Shown here: piece after piece, positions 11,169-23,647 of the stretch | How positions within the stretch are numbered: position 1 is the stretch's first letter | Layout: every line of letters begins with the position of its first letter | Source of the DNA: Atrichornis clamosus | Lineage: Eukaryota > Chordata > Aves > Passeriformes > Menuridae | Assembly: GCA_013400975.1 (NCBI GenBank) | Contig: WBMZ01014158.1 | Location: 1 to 64,000 of the forward strand | Length of the DNA stretch: 64,000 bases | Reading direction: 5' to 3' | Notes under the pieces: generated by a model | Database searches by the model: none | What the model saw: the letters and a program-made list of their open reading frames with translations, nothing else | Told to the model about the DNA's origin: nothing | Program-made: the position numbers and the translations under genes

Positions 11169-13298
11169 ATGGCTTTGTGTGTGTTTCTGTTTTTATTTTT
11201 ACAGAACCCTTGGTAGCTCCCTCTTCAACATACTTTAAAAGTGTCCTTGAAACTGAGTCTCCCGTTTTTCACGTCACATGTATTGTATTAAAAAACGGTT
11301 TTGGTGCCCAGAATAATGACTGTTGTTGGTCTTTTTGCTTTTGGTGTAGCAGGTTTGTGTACAATATGTTGTGTTAGCTGTATGCAGTGCCTGGATTTGG
11401 TTTAAGGATGCAGGATAGATTCTCTTATAAGGAACAATTATGGGCAAGTGGCTTGTAAAGCAACAGTTGACAAGTTAATTGCATGAGTTTCATACAGCTT
11501 AAAAAAAACCCCAAACCCCAAAGCAGCCAAGAAATGGGAAGGTTATGATGGCTTTGTTTTCAAAAGCAGCACACTCGTGATGAATTTGTGTTTGCAGAAC
11601 AGAGTCAGCAAAGCAGTTCTGCAGCTTGTGTTGTTTTGATTAGGTGCTCAGAAATGCTTATCGTAATTGCTGGATCGCTGGCACTCACAACACAGCTGGG
11701 GGGTTTTGGGAAAGTGCTCTCTTAGAGCATGCCGCAGGAGTGCTGGAAAAAGGAAATTTTGTTTTGACATGGCTAAAAATGCAGTGTTAATGAAAGAGAG
11801 ACTGTCACTTAGAATAAGAGTGCTTTACCTTAGCGTCCCCTCAATTTTCAGTAAACTTTTGGTTTTGCAGTTTGTTGCCTTGCATTAGCAAGGCATATTA
11901 TGAAGAAATCTATACACAGGTTTATTTCTTTTTAATAAAAATGTGTGCTTTTATGTGATGGTGGTAGTTACTGGGGTAGTTTGTTTTTCTTCAGGTGGGT
12001 TGTTAGATCCATGTGCTACATAAATCCGTGTCACCCTCCTGCCACTGACACATTTAGTAGCTGGAGTTATCTGCAGAACTGAGTTAGAAAATGAGTTTGG
12101 TTGTCTGAAACTGAAATATGTAGCCCAGTTGTACTTGAAGGTATGCATACAGCAAATATTTTATTAATGCTGGGTTAGCAGACACACCCGTGTCTGAGGG
12201 TGGATTTCTCTCTCTTCCCCGCTAATGATGGGAGGAGATGAGAAAGGTGAATTAAAATTACATGCTTTGCTTGCAATGATTATCCCTAGGTAAGGTGATG
12301 CTCAGCAGGTGCCTGTGTTGACTTTGATGGTGGAAAGTCTCAGGGACTGGCATGCAGCCTTGTTACGTGCTTAGCCTGTCCCCCACGCCACTGCTGCTGT
12401 GCCCCCACCTCTGCCTCTCCGTCTGTGCTGCCCTCCTTCAGTCCTCAGCCGTGAAGCCGCAGTGCCAGACGTGGGTGTCAGCTGCATGTGATGGTTGTGT
12501 TCCAGAAGCACCCCTCCCGACCCCGTGCAGGGACGGTGTTTGCCGTCCTGCTTTATATTTTGGTTTGCAACAGCGTGTGGGTGTACTTGGCACGGGCTGC
12601 TGTTTTCCCTTCTCCGCGTGCAGGCACGTACTGTTCCTATACAGATAATTTTTCTGAGGCGTTAGAAGGAAACAATTTTTTCCTGAATGAAATTTAGCTC
12701 TTTAAGTTGATGTTCTTCTGGAGTGGGGTGTCTGCTGATGCCCTTCTCCTGGGGAAGTCATGCCAGACCAAAGAGCAGGCTCTGGGAAGGCACTGCAGTT
12801 CCCCTGTTAGCCACATCTTTTTGTCTGCTTTGCTCAGACCTTTACAAGGTGAGGCACTCCCGCTAGTTTTGAACAGTTATTATGGCCCTCTCCCCTGCAA
12901 CTGATACCACTGCTGAATGAATTCATACTTCACATCAGTGGTGGTCAGTCTGCCAGCAGGTTTGATAGGTCTGAGGACTATTTCAAATAACTTCGCCAGT
13001 GTAAGCGAAGAAAAAAGACCAGCTTCCGTAAGCCTAGCCTTTTTGGGGGTAGGATGTGCATTTTGTACCCCTATTTTTAGAGCCTTTTGGGAAGCAGTTG
13101 TGCCTTGTCTGGCTATGTGGCATGTGCTGCTATCAGTTGATAAACCCCAGTGAAAAGGCCTGTTAAGTCTTGAAGGGGAAAATATCACAGTGAAGCTTTG
13201 AAGGGGGCAGTCAGCACAGTGAGTGCAGAGGATGAAGTAGGTTGATGATGAAGTAGTATGGGGAGGATTGGTGCAGCATTTTGGTTTCAAGAAACTGT

Positions 13299-13776
13299 TG
13301 CAGCCTCACCTTGGAGTCCTTTGTGCAGCTTTGGGCACCTCAGGTAAGAAAGATATAAAGCTACTGGAGAGTGTCCAGAGGAGGGCTGCCAAGATGATGA
13401 AGAGCCTGGCGAGGAAGCCATCTGAGGAACAGCTGAGGGCGCTTGGTCTGTTCAGCCTGGAGAAGAAGAGACTGAGGGGAGACCTCACTGCAGTCTACAG
13501 GCTCTTCATGAGGGGAGGATCTCTTCTCTGGGATGACCAGTGATGGGGCCTGAGAGAATGGCTGGAGCTGTCAAGCGAGGTTTAGGTTGGATATTAGGAA
13601 AGGGTTTTTCACCCAGAGGTGGCTGGGCACTGGAATAGGCTCCCCAGGGAAGTGATCATGGTCCCAAGGCTGCCGGAGTTCAAGAAGCATTTGGACAATG
13701 TTCTCAGGCACATGGTGGGATTCTTGGGGTCGTTCTGTGCAGGGACAGTAGTTGCGCTTCGATGAGTCTGTGATTT
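13299..13776 (+). mobile_element. CR1 LINE, 5'-truncated copy (sense)
   Basis: This is the 3' end of a CR1 retrotransposon. The translated + strand contains the end of ORF2, seen as LLESVQRRAAKMMKSL and, about 20 residues later, LGLFSLEKKRLRGDL. Both are hallmarks of the C-terminal CR1 reverse-transcriptase protein. The 3' untranslated part follows, with 'gggcactggaataggctccc', 'gttcaagaagcatttggac' and a decayed 'cttcgatgag' near the end. The ORF is broken around 13543, so the copy is inactive. It lies in APP intron 1 in the transcribed orientation. Confidence 0.92.
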
Positions 13777-16700
13777 GGTCTTTCCTTTTGATTCAAGTTG
13801 GTGGCCTTGTGCTGTGCCTCTGTTGGCATTTATGTTCCAATCACGAGCACGTGTGAGCAGAAGGTGCTGTTGCGCAGGTGCACTGGGCTCCATGCTGTGC
13901 TGCAGGGGTGTCTTGGGGTGTCTGGGATGACTTCTTCCACAGCGGAACCCAACCAGATAATGTTCTCTAGGAACACACCTGAAACATGCTGGCCCTCACA
14001 GGTGCCCACGGCACATAACTGGAATAGTTGTGAGTGGGAGTGAAGCTCACGGGTGGAAACAGTGGTTCTGCTTTGCAGGACCTCTTCCATGCCTAGTGCA
14101 GTCGTGGCTGCAGAGGTGGTGCGAGGGACAGCGCCTTGCAGCTGTCACCCCTTGTACTCTGTTTGTCAGAGGCAGTGTGGCTGCCACACTGCAGTCAGAA
14201 ATGTGACAGTGCATCCTAAAAGGAAAAAAAATGAGTATCAAACTCCTTTGGAAATTTCCTTCTGGTGGGCTGGTGTAAAGTAAGGAGCTGCTGCCTCTCC
14301 TGTTTCCCAGTGTCGCCTGTCTAATAAGGGCACTGGGTTTGCCATCTCCACGGCCAAAAGCTGTGGTTACACACCACTGTCCTTGTCTTAAGGCTCCAAA
14401 TGAGTGGAATAGGGGTATATGGTCTTAAATAGCCTTTGCAAAAAGTTCAGCTTGAAGAGAATATTGTTGGGTTGTTGGTTTGGGTTTTTTTTTTTTTGCA
14501 TCACTCCCATTTTTATAGGGGAAGAAAAATGGCATGCAGCCATTTGGGGAAGACTGATTAAAGCAATCCATATCTCTTGCAAATCCATATCTCTTGACTC
14601 CTTGGTGTAATCTGTGAGCACATTCCTCCGAGGGCATGGTCACATCCGCTGTTGGGAATGGGAAGTGCTGGGCTGAGCTGGGCGTGTGTCCAGGACCCGG
14701 GCTCCCCAGGCATCCCTTTGGAGCCTCAGGGGCTTTGAGGTTGTTTGTTGCTTAAAGGAGCAGTGCAAGAGCGAGGAACAGTTTCCTTCTTTGGGGCAGC
14801 TGCTGCATTCTCTCCTGGCTGAGAAGTGGGTGTTGTAAGGACATTTTGATGTGGTTTGTGTGTTATGGTCGGATGTAGGCTACAGCTGGCAAAGCTCGAT
14901 GCCTCACCTGCACCTGTGTATGTGGTTTTGGTTGTTTGTTTTTTGGTTTTGGTTTGTTTGTTTTTTCCCCCCTAACTGCTGAGTACTTGGAACTCATGAA
15001 ATTCAGAGAAATTATCACTCAAAACACAGATGGTGGCTCAAGGTTTCTTGTGTGGTTTGTTTTTGAGGAAGGTACTGAACAGCTTCGTAGATGTCAAAAT
15101 AAAATGACCCTTGCTAAAAAGGGTAGTGACCATAGAGTGTAAACATAAAGTAGTTGAAATCCAAGTCTGAAGTGGCACTGCAGGTTGTTGGAGTAGCAGA
15201 CTGGGTGTGCTTGTGTGTTGTGTATGCATCTCAGAGATAACTAATGCTAATTATGATTAGTGCCTGTCTGGGGAAAGAGTCAGATGGACAGGCCTCGTTA
15301 GTGCCTCTGAATTTGTATTTGCTTGCTTGAGTGGAAAATGTAAGCTTGGGGTTATCTTACACTCCCCTCCCCTTTAATAAATAGTATATTAAATTCATCC
15401 TGCTAATATTATCCTTCTGTTTACCCCTAGGGTAATGAAATGAGAGGTGAAGTGTAGCAGCTTGGGCAATACTGAGATCTGACTTTATTTCATTTGAAAG
15501 TTTTGTGCCTGCACAAGCACAAATGTAACGTCAGCTCCGTGGCATCAGGCAGAATCACAGCAGTGACTGCACATGTGTAGGGTTGAACGCTCCAGATCAC
15601 CCAACAAACAAAAGCATCTCTAGAAAATGAAAACTTACACAATTAGAAAAAGAAATAGAACCCACCCTGACAGTTTTATGTAGGCCAGCAAAGATTTCCA
15701 AGAGTTACCTGTACTTTCATGGTCTTTTGCTGAAAGTTGTGATGCTGGTAAATTACTATCCCATACTATTCTGGTAAGTCTTCTTCACTGAGCACCTGAA
15801 TTATTTTTCAGCTTTCATCTTTTACTTCCTCCTAGGAACAATACAATTAGGTTTAGCAGCGGAGTTCAGATGTTATGCTTGAGTTGAGGTAGTTCTTAAT
15901 AATTTTTTATAAGAAGCACACATTTATAATTAAGTTAATTTATGGTCAAATGCTCAGATGACTTGCAGAAAAGCTGATGCTAATGCTCCAAAAGCATGTA
16001 TTTTTCAGAATTTTTGCCAGACTAATTAAAATGCTACTTATCTATTCTTATGTTTTTCTTAAGCTAACCATCTGTTAAGAGTTTCCAGCAATCAATATAT
16101 ATAGTTTAGATCTGCTTAATTAAGTTAAAATAAGAAGAAATATAACTATCATTGTTTCCATAATTTCAAAAACCTTTAATGAGCAGCTTGATTATGGCCC
16201 TTCATTGGAAACATTTTGTAGCATTGCATTAAAATTTTACACTCCAAGGTCCTGAAAAGAGGTTTGGCCAGAACTGCGGTGTCTTCCTTCAGCAACAGCT
16301 GTAGGTATTTCCCAGTGTGATCCTTGGAAGTGCAAAAATGTTCAAGGCATGCAATGCAAGAAGAAAAAACTATGGTCAGTTCTTGTCATGTAGATGATAG
16401 TCCCAGTTTGATGTTTCATTGGTTTACATGCCCATTTTTTCATGATCATCTGGAGAGCTTCAGTTTTTAGTCTGCTGGGAATAAGGAAGAAACGTGCATT
16501 ATGTGAGACACTGTTCTCTCAATGTAGAGTATTTCTCTGCTAATTATCTGTTGAGTCAACCAGTGGTATGTATTTTAAAACAGTCAAGTTCAATGCAGGC
16601 CAGTTACAAACCTGGTCCTGCAGGTGGGATAAATGGCCAAGTATAATTGAAGCACACACCACGTTGATAGGCATTTTGCATCTCTCGGAGCTGAATGTAC

Positions 16701-18899
16701 TTGGAGGAGCAGTGACTGCAGTTCTCTCGCCACTGCAGCACTGCCTGCCAGCGTGTGTTCCTCAGTCGTTGTTACTGCTGGGAGAGATACTCTGTCTTAC
16801 GTGTAATTGCAAATAAATCAGGCTGACAGAGATGCCACCAGACTGGGCTCTGCTGCCTGTCAGGGCCTTACAAGCGAGGAAAGGTTGGAGCTGTGAGGGT
16901 ATGAAGAGGAACAGCTGGATATGGCAGCTCACATCTGAACAACAGTGCTTTCTTTTGCAGAGAGCAAGCAGTGTTTTCGGAAGTGTAATGAACCTTCATG
17001 GAGAGCAGTAATATTCTCACCAAAGCATTACTTGTGGCTTTCAGATGTCTGCTGGAATTGCTGTTCCAATGTTAGGTTGGCAGCAGAGGGGAAACGTATG
17101 GAGGTGGCTGACAAAAAACCCCAAATGTTGAGTTGCTTCTCTCGAATAAGGATGAGAGGAAGCATAAAATGTTCTGCCTGTCTTGGAGGGACATGTCTGA
17201 GCTCTTTCACTCTGGAAGCTAGGCTACTTGCCTTGTTCTGAGGTTGCATCTCTGAGGGTAATCTTCGGTCTCCACAAGTTCATGGGAGCAGAAGACGTGC
17301 AAACCCAAGTTCATGTAGTTGCTGTTGTAGGAATAGTGTGAAGTTATTAAGGTTTGACATTGATTGGGACTGGTGCATGATTGCAGGGATGAGGAGATTG
17401 AGGCATGGGCTTCATGCAGCAGTCGTGAGGGGTTTATGTGTGTGTGCCTCTGTCATCTGCCCCAGTTAGGTTGGAATAGCCTTGTGACACCTAGACTGAG
17501 GTTGCTTGTGACTCAGGATACAGAGAAACCAGATATGAAATTTGATGACGTAGAGGAAATGTTTGACTGTGGTGGCAGGACTCCTAAACCTACATAAGCT
17601 GGAATCTCAGCACTCCGCCATAAAAACACTTCCTATTTATATTACATTCTAGGCTTCATTATGTCACTTGAGACTACGTGCTTGCAGCTTCAGCACTTGT
17701 GATCTATTGAGGATACCATTCCATATTTTGTAGTAATGTCAAGTGAGGCAAACAGCATCAGTCGTGAGCTCTGACGGACGCAGACCTGGAGGCAGGGCCG
17801 GGTGTGTGGGCCTGGGGTGGTCCCGGCCTGTCTGGTTCAAATTCAGAGCTTTGCTGCTCCAAGAATGAAGGCCATCATTTGCAAGCCATCTGGGATTGTG
17901 GAGACCACAGGTGGCTGGTTTTGGTGTGCGGGACAAAAAAGCATGCCAGCTTTTCAGTGAAGGGAAAGTCCTGCCAGCCTGGGAGTCATCCTTTTTTTTT
18001 CTGCATTTCTACTGTGCCAAATTTGTCCTGAAATGGAAGAAAACTGCCCTGAAAATAAACATAATTTACAATTTACAAAATACAGCGCTGTTGCATGTAA
18101 GATTATGTGCTTAAGATTGGGAGTTCTGAGGTCCTGTGGGATACAGTAATGGTGCAAGAAGAAGAACTCAAGGTGGTTTAAGCCTTGAGGTTTTAACTAG
18201 CCAACACTCGTAAAGTGGTTTCTGCTAATAATTTTATCCTTCTGCTGTAGCTGACGTTGAAATGAGCGTAAATGAGAAGTACTAGGAGACATTTGAATTC
18301 TTCTGCCTGGCAGGTACTCAAAATGATTCTGTTTTAGAGGTGGATGGTGTTTTATATGGCTGCTTGGCCTTTATGGATCATCCTACTTGGAAAGAACATC
18401 TATTATTGTTTCTGTATCCTCACAGTTTCTGTTGAGTTGGGATAAAAATAAAACGTTGGTGTCGTGTTTATAGTCAGGAGTAGTGATACAAAGAGCAGCC
18501 AAAATCGGGCTTTTTTTCTGTCATTGACTCCTCTTCAGTGCTGTAGCTATTAAAAACCCACAATGTACTTGTTTTGAGTTATTTTTAGGGCAGTGTTGCG
18601 TGTGGACAAGAAGAGAAGGAGGTTTCTTGTTTAGGGTACTGTGCACTTCCTTGTGCGCCTGCTGACGGTTCCCGCAGAAATTCCCTGCTTCCTGGTGTGA
18701 CAGGGACAAGGCTCCGTGAGGGGAGCACAGTAGTGAGGATCACAGCTCATCCAGCATGGAGGTGTTGCCGAGGCGGGATTGGCCTATGCCCGGTGTCAGA
18801 ACCGGTTCCATAAAGGAAAATCGGATGGCACGAACGTTGATGTGGAGGGACGGGCCGTCCCCACGTGCTGGGAGATGGGCAGGTGGGGAAGATCAGCCA
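13777..18899. other. Intron 1 block, includes an AT-rich segment with homeodomain-type motifs
   Basis: Unique-looking intron. 14926-14976 is TTTG/GGTTTT low complexity followed by C6. The segment 15890-16250 is strongly AT-rich with many TAATTA/TTAATT motifs and no repeat family recognised. No exon found. Confidence 0.5.
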
Positions 18900-19577
18900 G
18901 GTTGAGCAGAGAGGCTGGAACTCAGGGAGGGGGTGAAAAAAAGAGTTTATGACCTTTGGAAAAAGGGGCAGGCAGCTCAGGAGGACTGCAAGGATGTTGT
19001 GATGTTATGGAGGGAGAAAATTAGAAGGCACACAGCCCAACTAGAACTTAATCTGGCTACTGCCATAAAGACCATAAAAATGTTTTTATAAATGCACTCG
19101 CAAGAAAAGAAGGGGTACAGAGGTTCTCCATCCTTTATTGGATGCACAGGGAAACACGGTGACAAAATGAGAAAAGGCTGAGGTTCTTAATGCCTTCTTT
19201 GCCTTGGTCTCTAATCCTAAAACCGGTTGTTCCCTGAGTACCCAGCCCCTGGAGCAGGGAGCAGAATGAAGCCCTGTAATCCAAGGGGAAATGGTCAGTG
19301 ACCCCGTAGACACAACTGTGGCACCAGATGGGACCCAGGGGAGGCTAGGGGGAGACCTTAACACTCTGCCTGTGAGGAGCGTGTAGCCAGCTGGGGGTCG
19401 AGCTCTTCTTCCAGGTGACAAGCGATAGGACAAGAGAAAATGGCCTCAAGTCGCAGCAGGGGAGGTTTAGGTTGGATGTAGGAAAAATTTCTTCACTGAA
19501 AGGGCTGTCAAGCACTGGAACAGACTGCCCAGGGCAGTGGTGGTGACACTATCCCTGGAGGGGTTTAAAAGACCTTT
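18900..19577 (+). mobile_element. CR1 LINE, left part of a copy split by an LTR
   Basis: The first ~430 bases resemble an internal CR1 ORF2 segment (sense), with recognisable pieces such as 'gagtttatgacctttgg', 'cccaactagaacttaatctg' and 'gaggttcttaatgccttctt'. Near 19320-19345 it jumps directly to the CR1 3' region ('gataggacaagagaaaatgg', 'gaggtttaggttggatgta', 'cactggaacagactgccc'). This implies an internal deletion of much of the reverse-transcriptase region. The copy is interrupted at 19577 by an LTR and resumes at 19957. The left boundary is approximate. Confidence 0.88.
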
Positions 19578-19956
19578 TGTTGTGGTTTAGGAATGATATT
19601 CCCCAATTTCGTGCTCTCTCCCCCAAACCAGATGCCGCTCCCTGGCTCCCCACCTCCACCTTCCCTGCTCTGGGATGGAGTTGAGAATTGGAGGCACAAA
19701 AAGGTGAAAATCATGGGTTGAGACAAGGACAATTTACTGGAAAGAGCAGTGAGATCAGAAAAATGAACAGTAACAGCAACAATATTAATAACAAAAGATA
19801 TAAGACAAAGAAACCATATTTATATGGGAAGTAAAACAATACCAGACCATTTCGCCTGCCACAATGTGAGATGATATCAAATAACAGTAGCCTGGCCATG
19901 GCTTCTTCCTGTCTACTGTAAAAAAAATTAACCCTGTCCTGGCCCAGACTGGGACA
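19578..19956 (-). mobile_element. Solo LTR of an endogenous retrovirus, nested in CR1
   Basis: This is a 379-base insertion interrupting an otherwise continuous CR1. It begins TG and ends CA on both strands. Read on the minus strand it starts TGTCCCAGTCTGGGCCAGGA then GGGTTAATTTT, and later has a TATA-like CATATAAATATGG and AAATTGTCCTTGTCTCAAC. This layout is familiar from avian ERVL/ERVK-type LTRs with a TGTCCTGG...TTAATTT start. Flanks CCTTT (19573-19577) and CGTGT (19957-19961) could be a decayed 5-bp target-site duplication. No internal gag or pol sequence is present, so it is a solo LTR, oriented against APP. Confidence 0.87.
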
Positions 19957-20075
19957 CGTGTAGGTGTGGCACTTAGGGATGTGGTTCAGTGGTGGACTCG
20001 GCAGCGCTGGGGGAAGAGTTGGACTTGATGATTTCGAAGGACTGTTCCAACCTGAATGATTCTGAGTTTCTGTAA
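19957..20075 (+). mobile_element. CR1 LINE, right part (3' end) after the LTR
   Basis: This resumes the CR1 3' end where the left part stopped: 'gtgtaggtgtggcacttagg', 'gtggttcagtggtgg', 'gttggacttgatgatttcg' and 'ttccaacctgaatgattctg'. These are the typical last ~120 bases of CR1. Continuity with 18900-19577 across the LTR shows that the CR1 was present before the retrovirus. Confidence 0.92.
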
Positions 20076-23000
20076 GCACTTACACCTTATATCAGTGTGT
20101 TAAGGGATGATGCCACAGCCAGTTAGTTCTTTTACTGGCTGGAAGCCTGTCCTTAGGTTAATTTGGTGGATTTAATTGATTTGCCACACATCCCCTCTTC
20201 CATAGCAAAATAAGCTTAGAGTCTGCATATTAATCAATGCATATTCTGTGCATTGTCCTCAGTGCCCGTTGGTGATAATGAGGCCATGGCTGTGTGTAAT
20301 TGTTGCTGACAAACAGGTTTAGCACAGACTCTTGCAGTGTTGCTGTGTTGGGGCTGTTCAGTCAGCTTGGGTGCTTGTGGATGCCTTTTAATCGATTTGG
20401 CCTCAATGTGACCCAGCTCGAATGTTGCTCTCTGTGATCTCGTTACCTTCACAGCCTGTAGCTTACACTGGGTGTTTGGATGCTTGCCTGACCACAGACA
20501 AGTTTATTTTCTGATTTTTTTGTCATTTGTTTCATTCAATAAACTGAATGGAGAATTAGAAAATGGGATAACATTTCTATTTAAAAAAAAGTAAAAACCC
20601 CTGTGATCCATATGCAGGTGTAGCTCAGTTATGTTTCCATTAGGTTTGTGTGGTAGTTCAAAATCAGTTGTCTTGACCCTTCCCTGTGCTGGTGGGAGGA
20701 AGGGCAGGCTCTCAGGCTGGGGTGGTGATCCAGTTCATAACTGTCCTGACCTTCAGAAGCTGGCAGTCCCTGGCGTTGTCGAATAATTTACATTGTTTTT
20801 CAAAACAAGAAGTCAGCAGAACATCCTCTTAGTGCTGGTCTGTCTTGAGGTGAGTGTTTTGGTTTGTAAGTAGTTTCTGTAGCTTCAGTGGCAACTGGTT
20901 TTTTCATAGGGAAGCATCATTCTGCTCAGGGGAAGAGAGGGATGCTCCTCACCAGTGCATTGATCTGGTTGGGTGAGGAGCATTTCACACCTCAGCTGCG
21001 GGTTTTTGTGGGACACTATCCTGAATTTACTGTTTGGTTTTGTTTGTGGGAAAATAATGCCACTTTTTGCTCTTTAACTTGCGTCCTTGGCAAGCTGGCT
21101 TGAGGTCTGTGTTGCCCAGTGGATTTAGCTGGTGTATGAGGAGGAATTGTCATTGCTGCACCAGTGTGTACACAGTATACAGTATTGCAGTCTTGGTTGT
21201 GCAGGAGAAATAAAAGGTTCCTTTTGGTTTATCTCTTCTCACCTGCTCAGAACTCAGAGTTGGGTGTTCCAGACAGGCTATGTACTGATTTTTATAAGGA
21301 GTAATACTGCTTTCCATTCTTTCATTTATTTTTGTGTTACTTGAAACTTAGTAGGCATTTACATTGAAACTTTCTTTGTGAGTGGTTTCCAAAACTGAAC
21401 GTAGTGTCTTGCATTGACAAGTAGCAAATGCTGTCTGTGATGCTTTAATCTTATATTTCCACCTTTCAGGAGTCAGCAGATCTGCCTGGGTAAGGCTTGC
21501 AGGTGGAGTGGGCTAAAGGGTGAAAAATGTGGGAGTCCTTCCCCTTCTTTGGCATCCCGTCATTCCTGTCCCCGCCTTCCTTCCTTTGTTCTCTGAGAAG
21601 AGCCAGAATTGGTTTCTTCTGATGTTGTAGGTTCTATTTTTGTTACAGCTTGTCCCATTTTACTAATGGCAAGAAAAGAAATGTCCTGTTGTGGTAGAAG
21701 GCTCCGCTTTCCATCCCTTATGAACTGTCCTGGGCAAAGAGAGAGGAAGAATTTGTTACCTTGCCTTTGCACATGTGCATTTTTTTTACGTAATGATGTC
21801 GTAAACAAATTGCCTGTGCAGGCTCGGAATGAAAACATCAGGCACGTAACTCCTTCCCTTCCAAGAGAAAATGCTTGAGTGTTTTTGTGTTGTGCTGGAG
21901 ACCTGGGCTTCATGAGGGACTGAATGGCAGCTGGGACAATGCAGGTTTTGTAGCTATGTGCTGTTTTCAGTAGAAAAAAGAATGAGGGAAGGAATGCTCA
22001 AATGGTGGTCTGAAAAAGGTATTTGGTGAACAGAATTGGTGTGTTTGCTTTTGCAGTAATTTGCTGTTAACTGTCAAGTGAGTTTCTCATCAAATTTTCG
22101 CTTTAGTAAATTGCGTCATAACTTTGGTTAGTTTTTTTCTGACAGACATTGCAAGCAGTTAAATATACAGATAGCACAATATTAATAGCTCCGTATCCCC
22201 AAGTGCAGATTTACAAAAGTATTTTGTTTCCCAGATTTTTCAATCTTTAAAGTTTCTCCCTCCGTGGTGTGTTTGGAGCGAAGTGATGCCACCGTGTTGG
22301 GCAGAGGGTCTGATTATTTTGAACAGGCTTGCCATTAGACTGTCTAAAGCTGGGTAATGTAGTTCCTCAAATGTTATTTCACCCTGGTGTTCATGCAGGG
22401 TGTCTGCGTTGCTGCATCCCCCAGGGATGCCCTTCGTGGGAGGGAGGGTGGAGTGAGCCCTGCGTGGCAGTGTTCCCAGCTCTGCAGTGGCCCTGACACT
22501 TCGTGCTATCAGGATTTTTAAAAATGACTACTTATTTTTTCCAGTAAAATATAATAGTGTTTTGAGGGAGCAGGAAAGACGTCTCTGTGGGGAATCTCCC
22601 TGTAGGAGCGTTGTTAGGTCTGTTCACCTTGGAGCTCTGACCCAGATATTCAGCATACTTCAGGTAATTCACAGTCGTGGGAAGTACGATTTAAACTCTT
22701 GCAGGTCTTTAATTCAGTGTCCTCTTCAATGGCAGTGATGGCTTTTCACTGGTGTTGTTTGGGCATCTCTTAATAAAGCCTCTTATGTTTCCCTCAATGC
22801 ACGAGTACTTGGTCAGTGACCTGAATGGTCCTGAACCTAGAAAAGAGACTTTGTGGTGGCTTTGACCTTCTCTTGTAGCTGCATCTGAAAGTCTTTCTAT
22901 TGCTGTCTTGTATCTTGTTATTTCATGCAAGCACTAGTGCAGGAGGTAAAACAGTTCTTCAGTGCTTCAGGTGCTGCTTGTTGTATAACCATATGTTTGT

Positions 23001-23631
23001 TTTTTCAGGCTAATTGTGTTTGACAGATTTTAATAAAAAATTTTGAATCACAAGTGGGTAGATGCTTGTTTTGACAGCTCATGTCTTAGAAATAAGGAAG
23101 TTCTCTGAGCCAGAGACAGAATGTAGTATCTGCGTGAGGAAGAGTGTTTTGCAAGTCCTGTGAGAACAGCCCAGAAAGGTCTGATGATGGGACCACCCTG
23201 ACACCTTGCAAGCACTGGAAAAAGTGCTTTAAAACCTCTTACTTGTTTGGAAAGGCTAAGAACTGATGGCCTGACATTTAAAACAAATTTGCATTTAATT
23301 TATTCTTCTCTGTAATGTAGGAAGATATATATATTGTAGACCCTAAACTTGCCAGGCAAACGTACTCTGAAGATTTACCGAGATGGTGACAGGCACGGGC
23401 ATGGAATCAGTAAAATCCTCGTGTTCCCACTGTGAATGTAATGCTAATGATTGCTGTATTTTCCGTAAATGCTCGGTTTGGGGTCCTGCACTGTGTGGAG
23501 TGCCTCAGCACTGCAGACGGAGCGTGGTGAGGAGCACTGACCTGGGCTAAGCCTAGGCTGGGCACACGTGAGGGAACTGCTGTCTCCTCTCCTGAGGGTT
23601 GCCAGGGCCTCTGGAGGTGGGCACTGTGCAG

Positions 23632-23647
23632 CTGCTGCTGCTGCTGT
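23632..23647 (+). repeat. (CTG)5 short trinucleotide repeat
   Basis: Five CTG units follow GCAG and precede TGTTTTTAG in intron 1. The run is too short to be unstable and no coding context is present. Confidence 0.8.

Larger units (their letters stand above)
4513..13298. other. Intron 1 block, no recognised element apart from short repeats
   Basis: 8.8 kb of unique-looking intron. It contains the 22-bp tandem repeat near 6900 and the G/T tract at 11136. A GC-richer patch at 12360-12630 has no recognisable product. Ancient diverged repeats may be present but cannot be called by eye. Confidence 0.55.

Noticed and set aside
12352..12640. GC-richer patch with cysteine-rich open frames.
   Set aside because: CpG density is only moderate. 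The cysteine-rich translations come from TGC/TGT-rich sequence and match nothing known.
13268..13543. 91-codon open frame that looks protein-like.
   Set aside because: It is the tail of CR1 ORF2 (VQRRAAKMMKSL, LGLFSLEKKRLRGDL), not a host gene.
19711..20079. 122-codon minus-strand frame with a hydrophobic leucine/isoleucine stretch (membrane-like).
   Set aside because: It lies mostly within the antisense solo LTR and CR1 tail. The hydrophobic run comes from the T-rich LTR segment.
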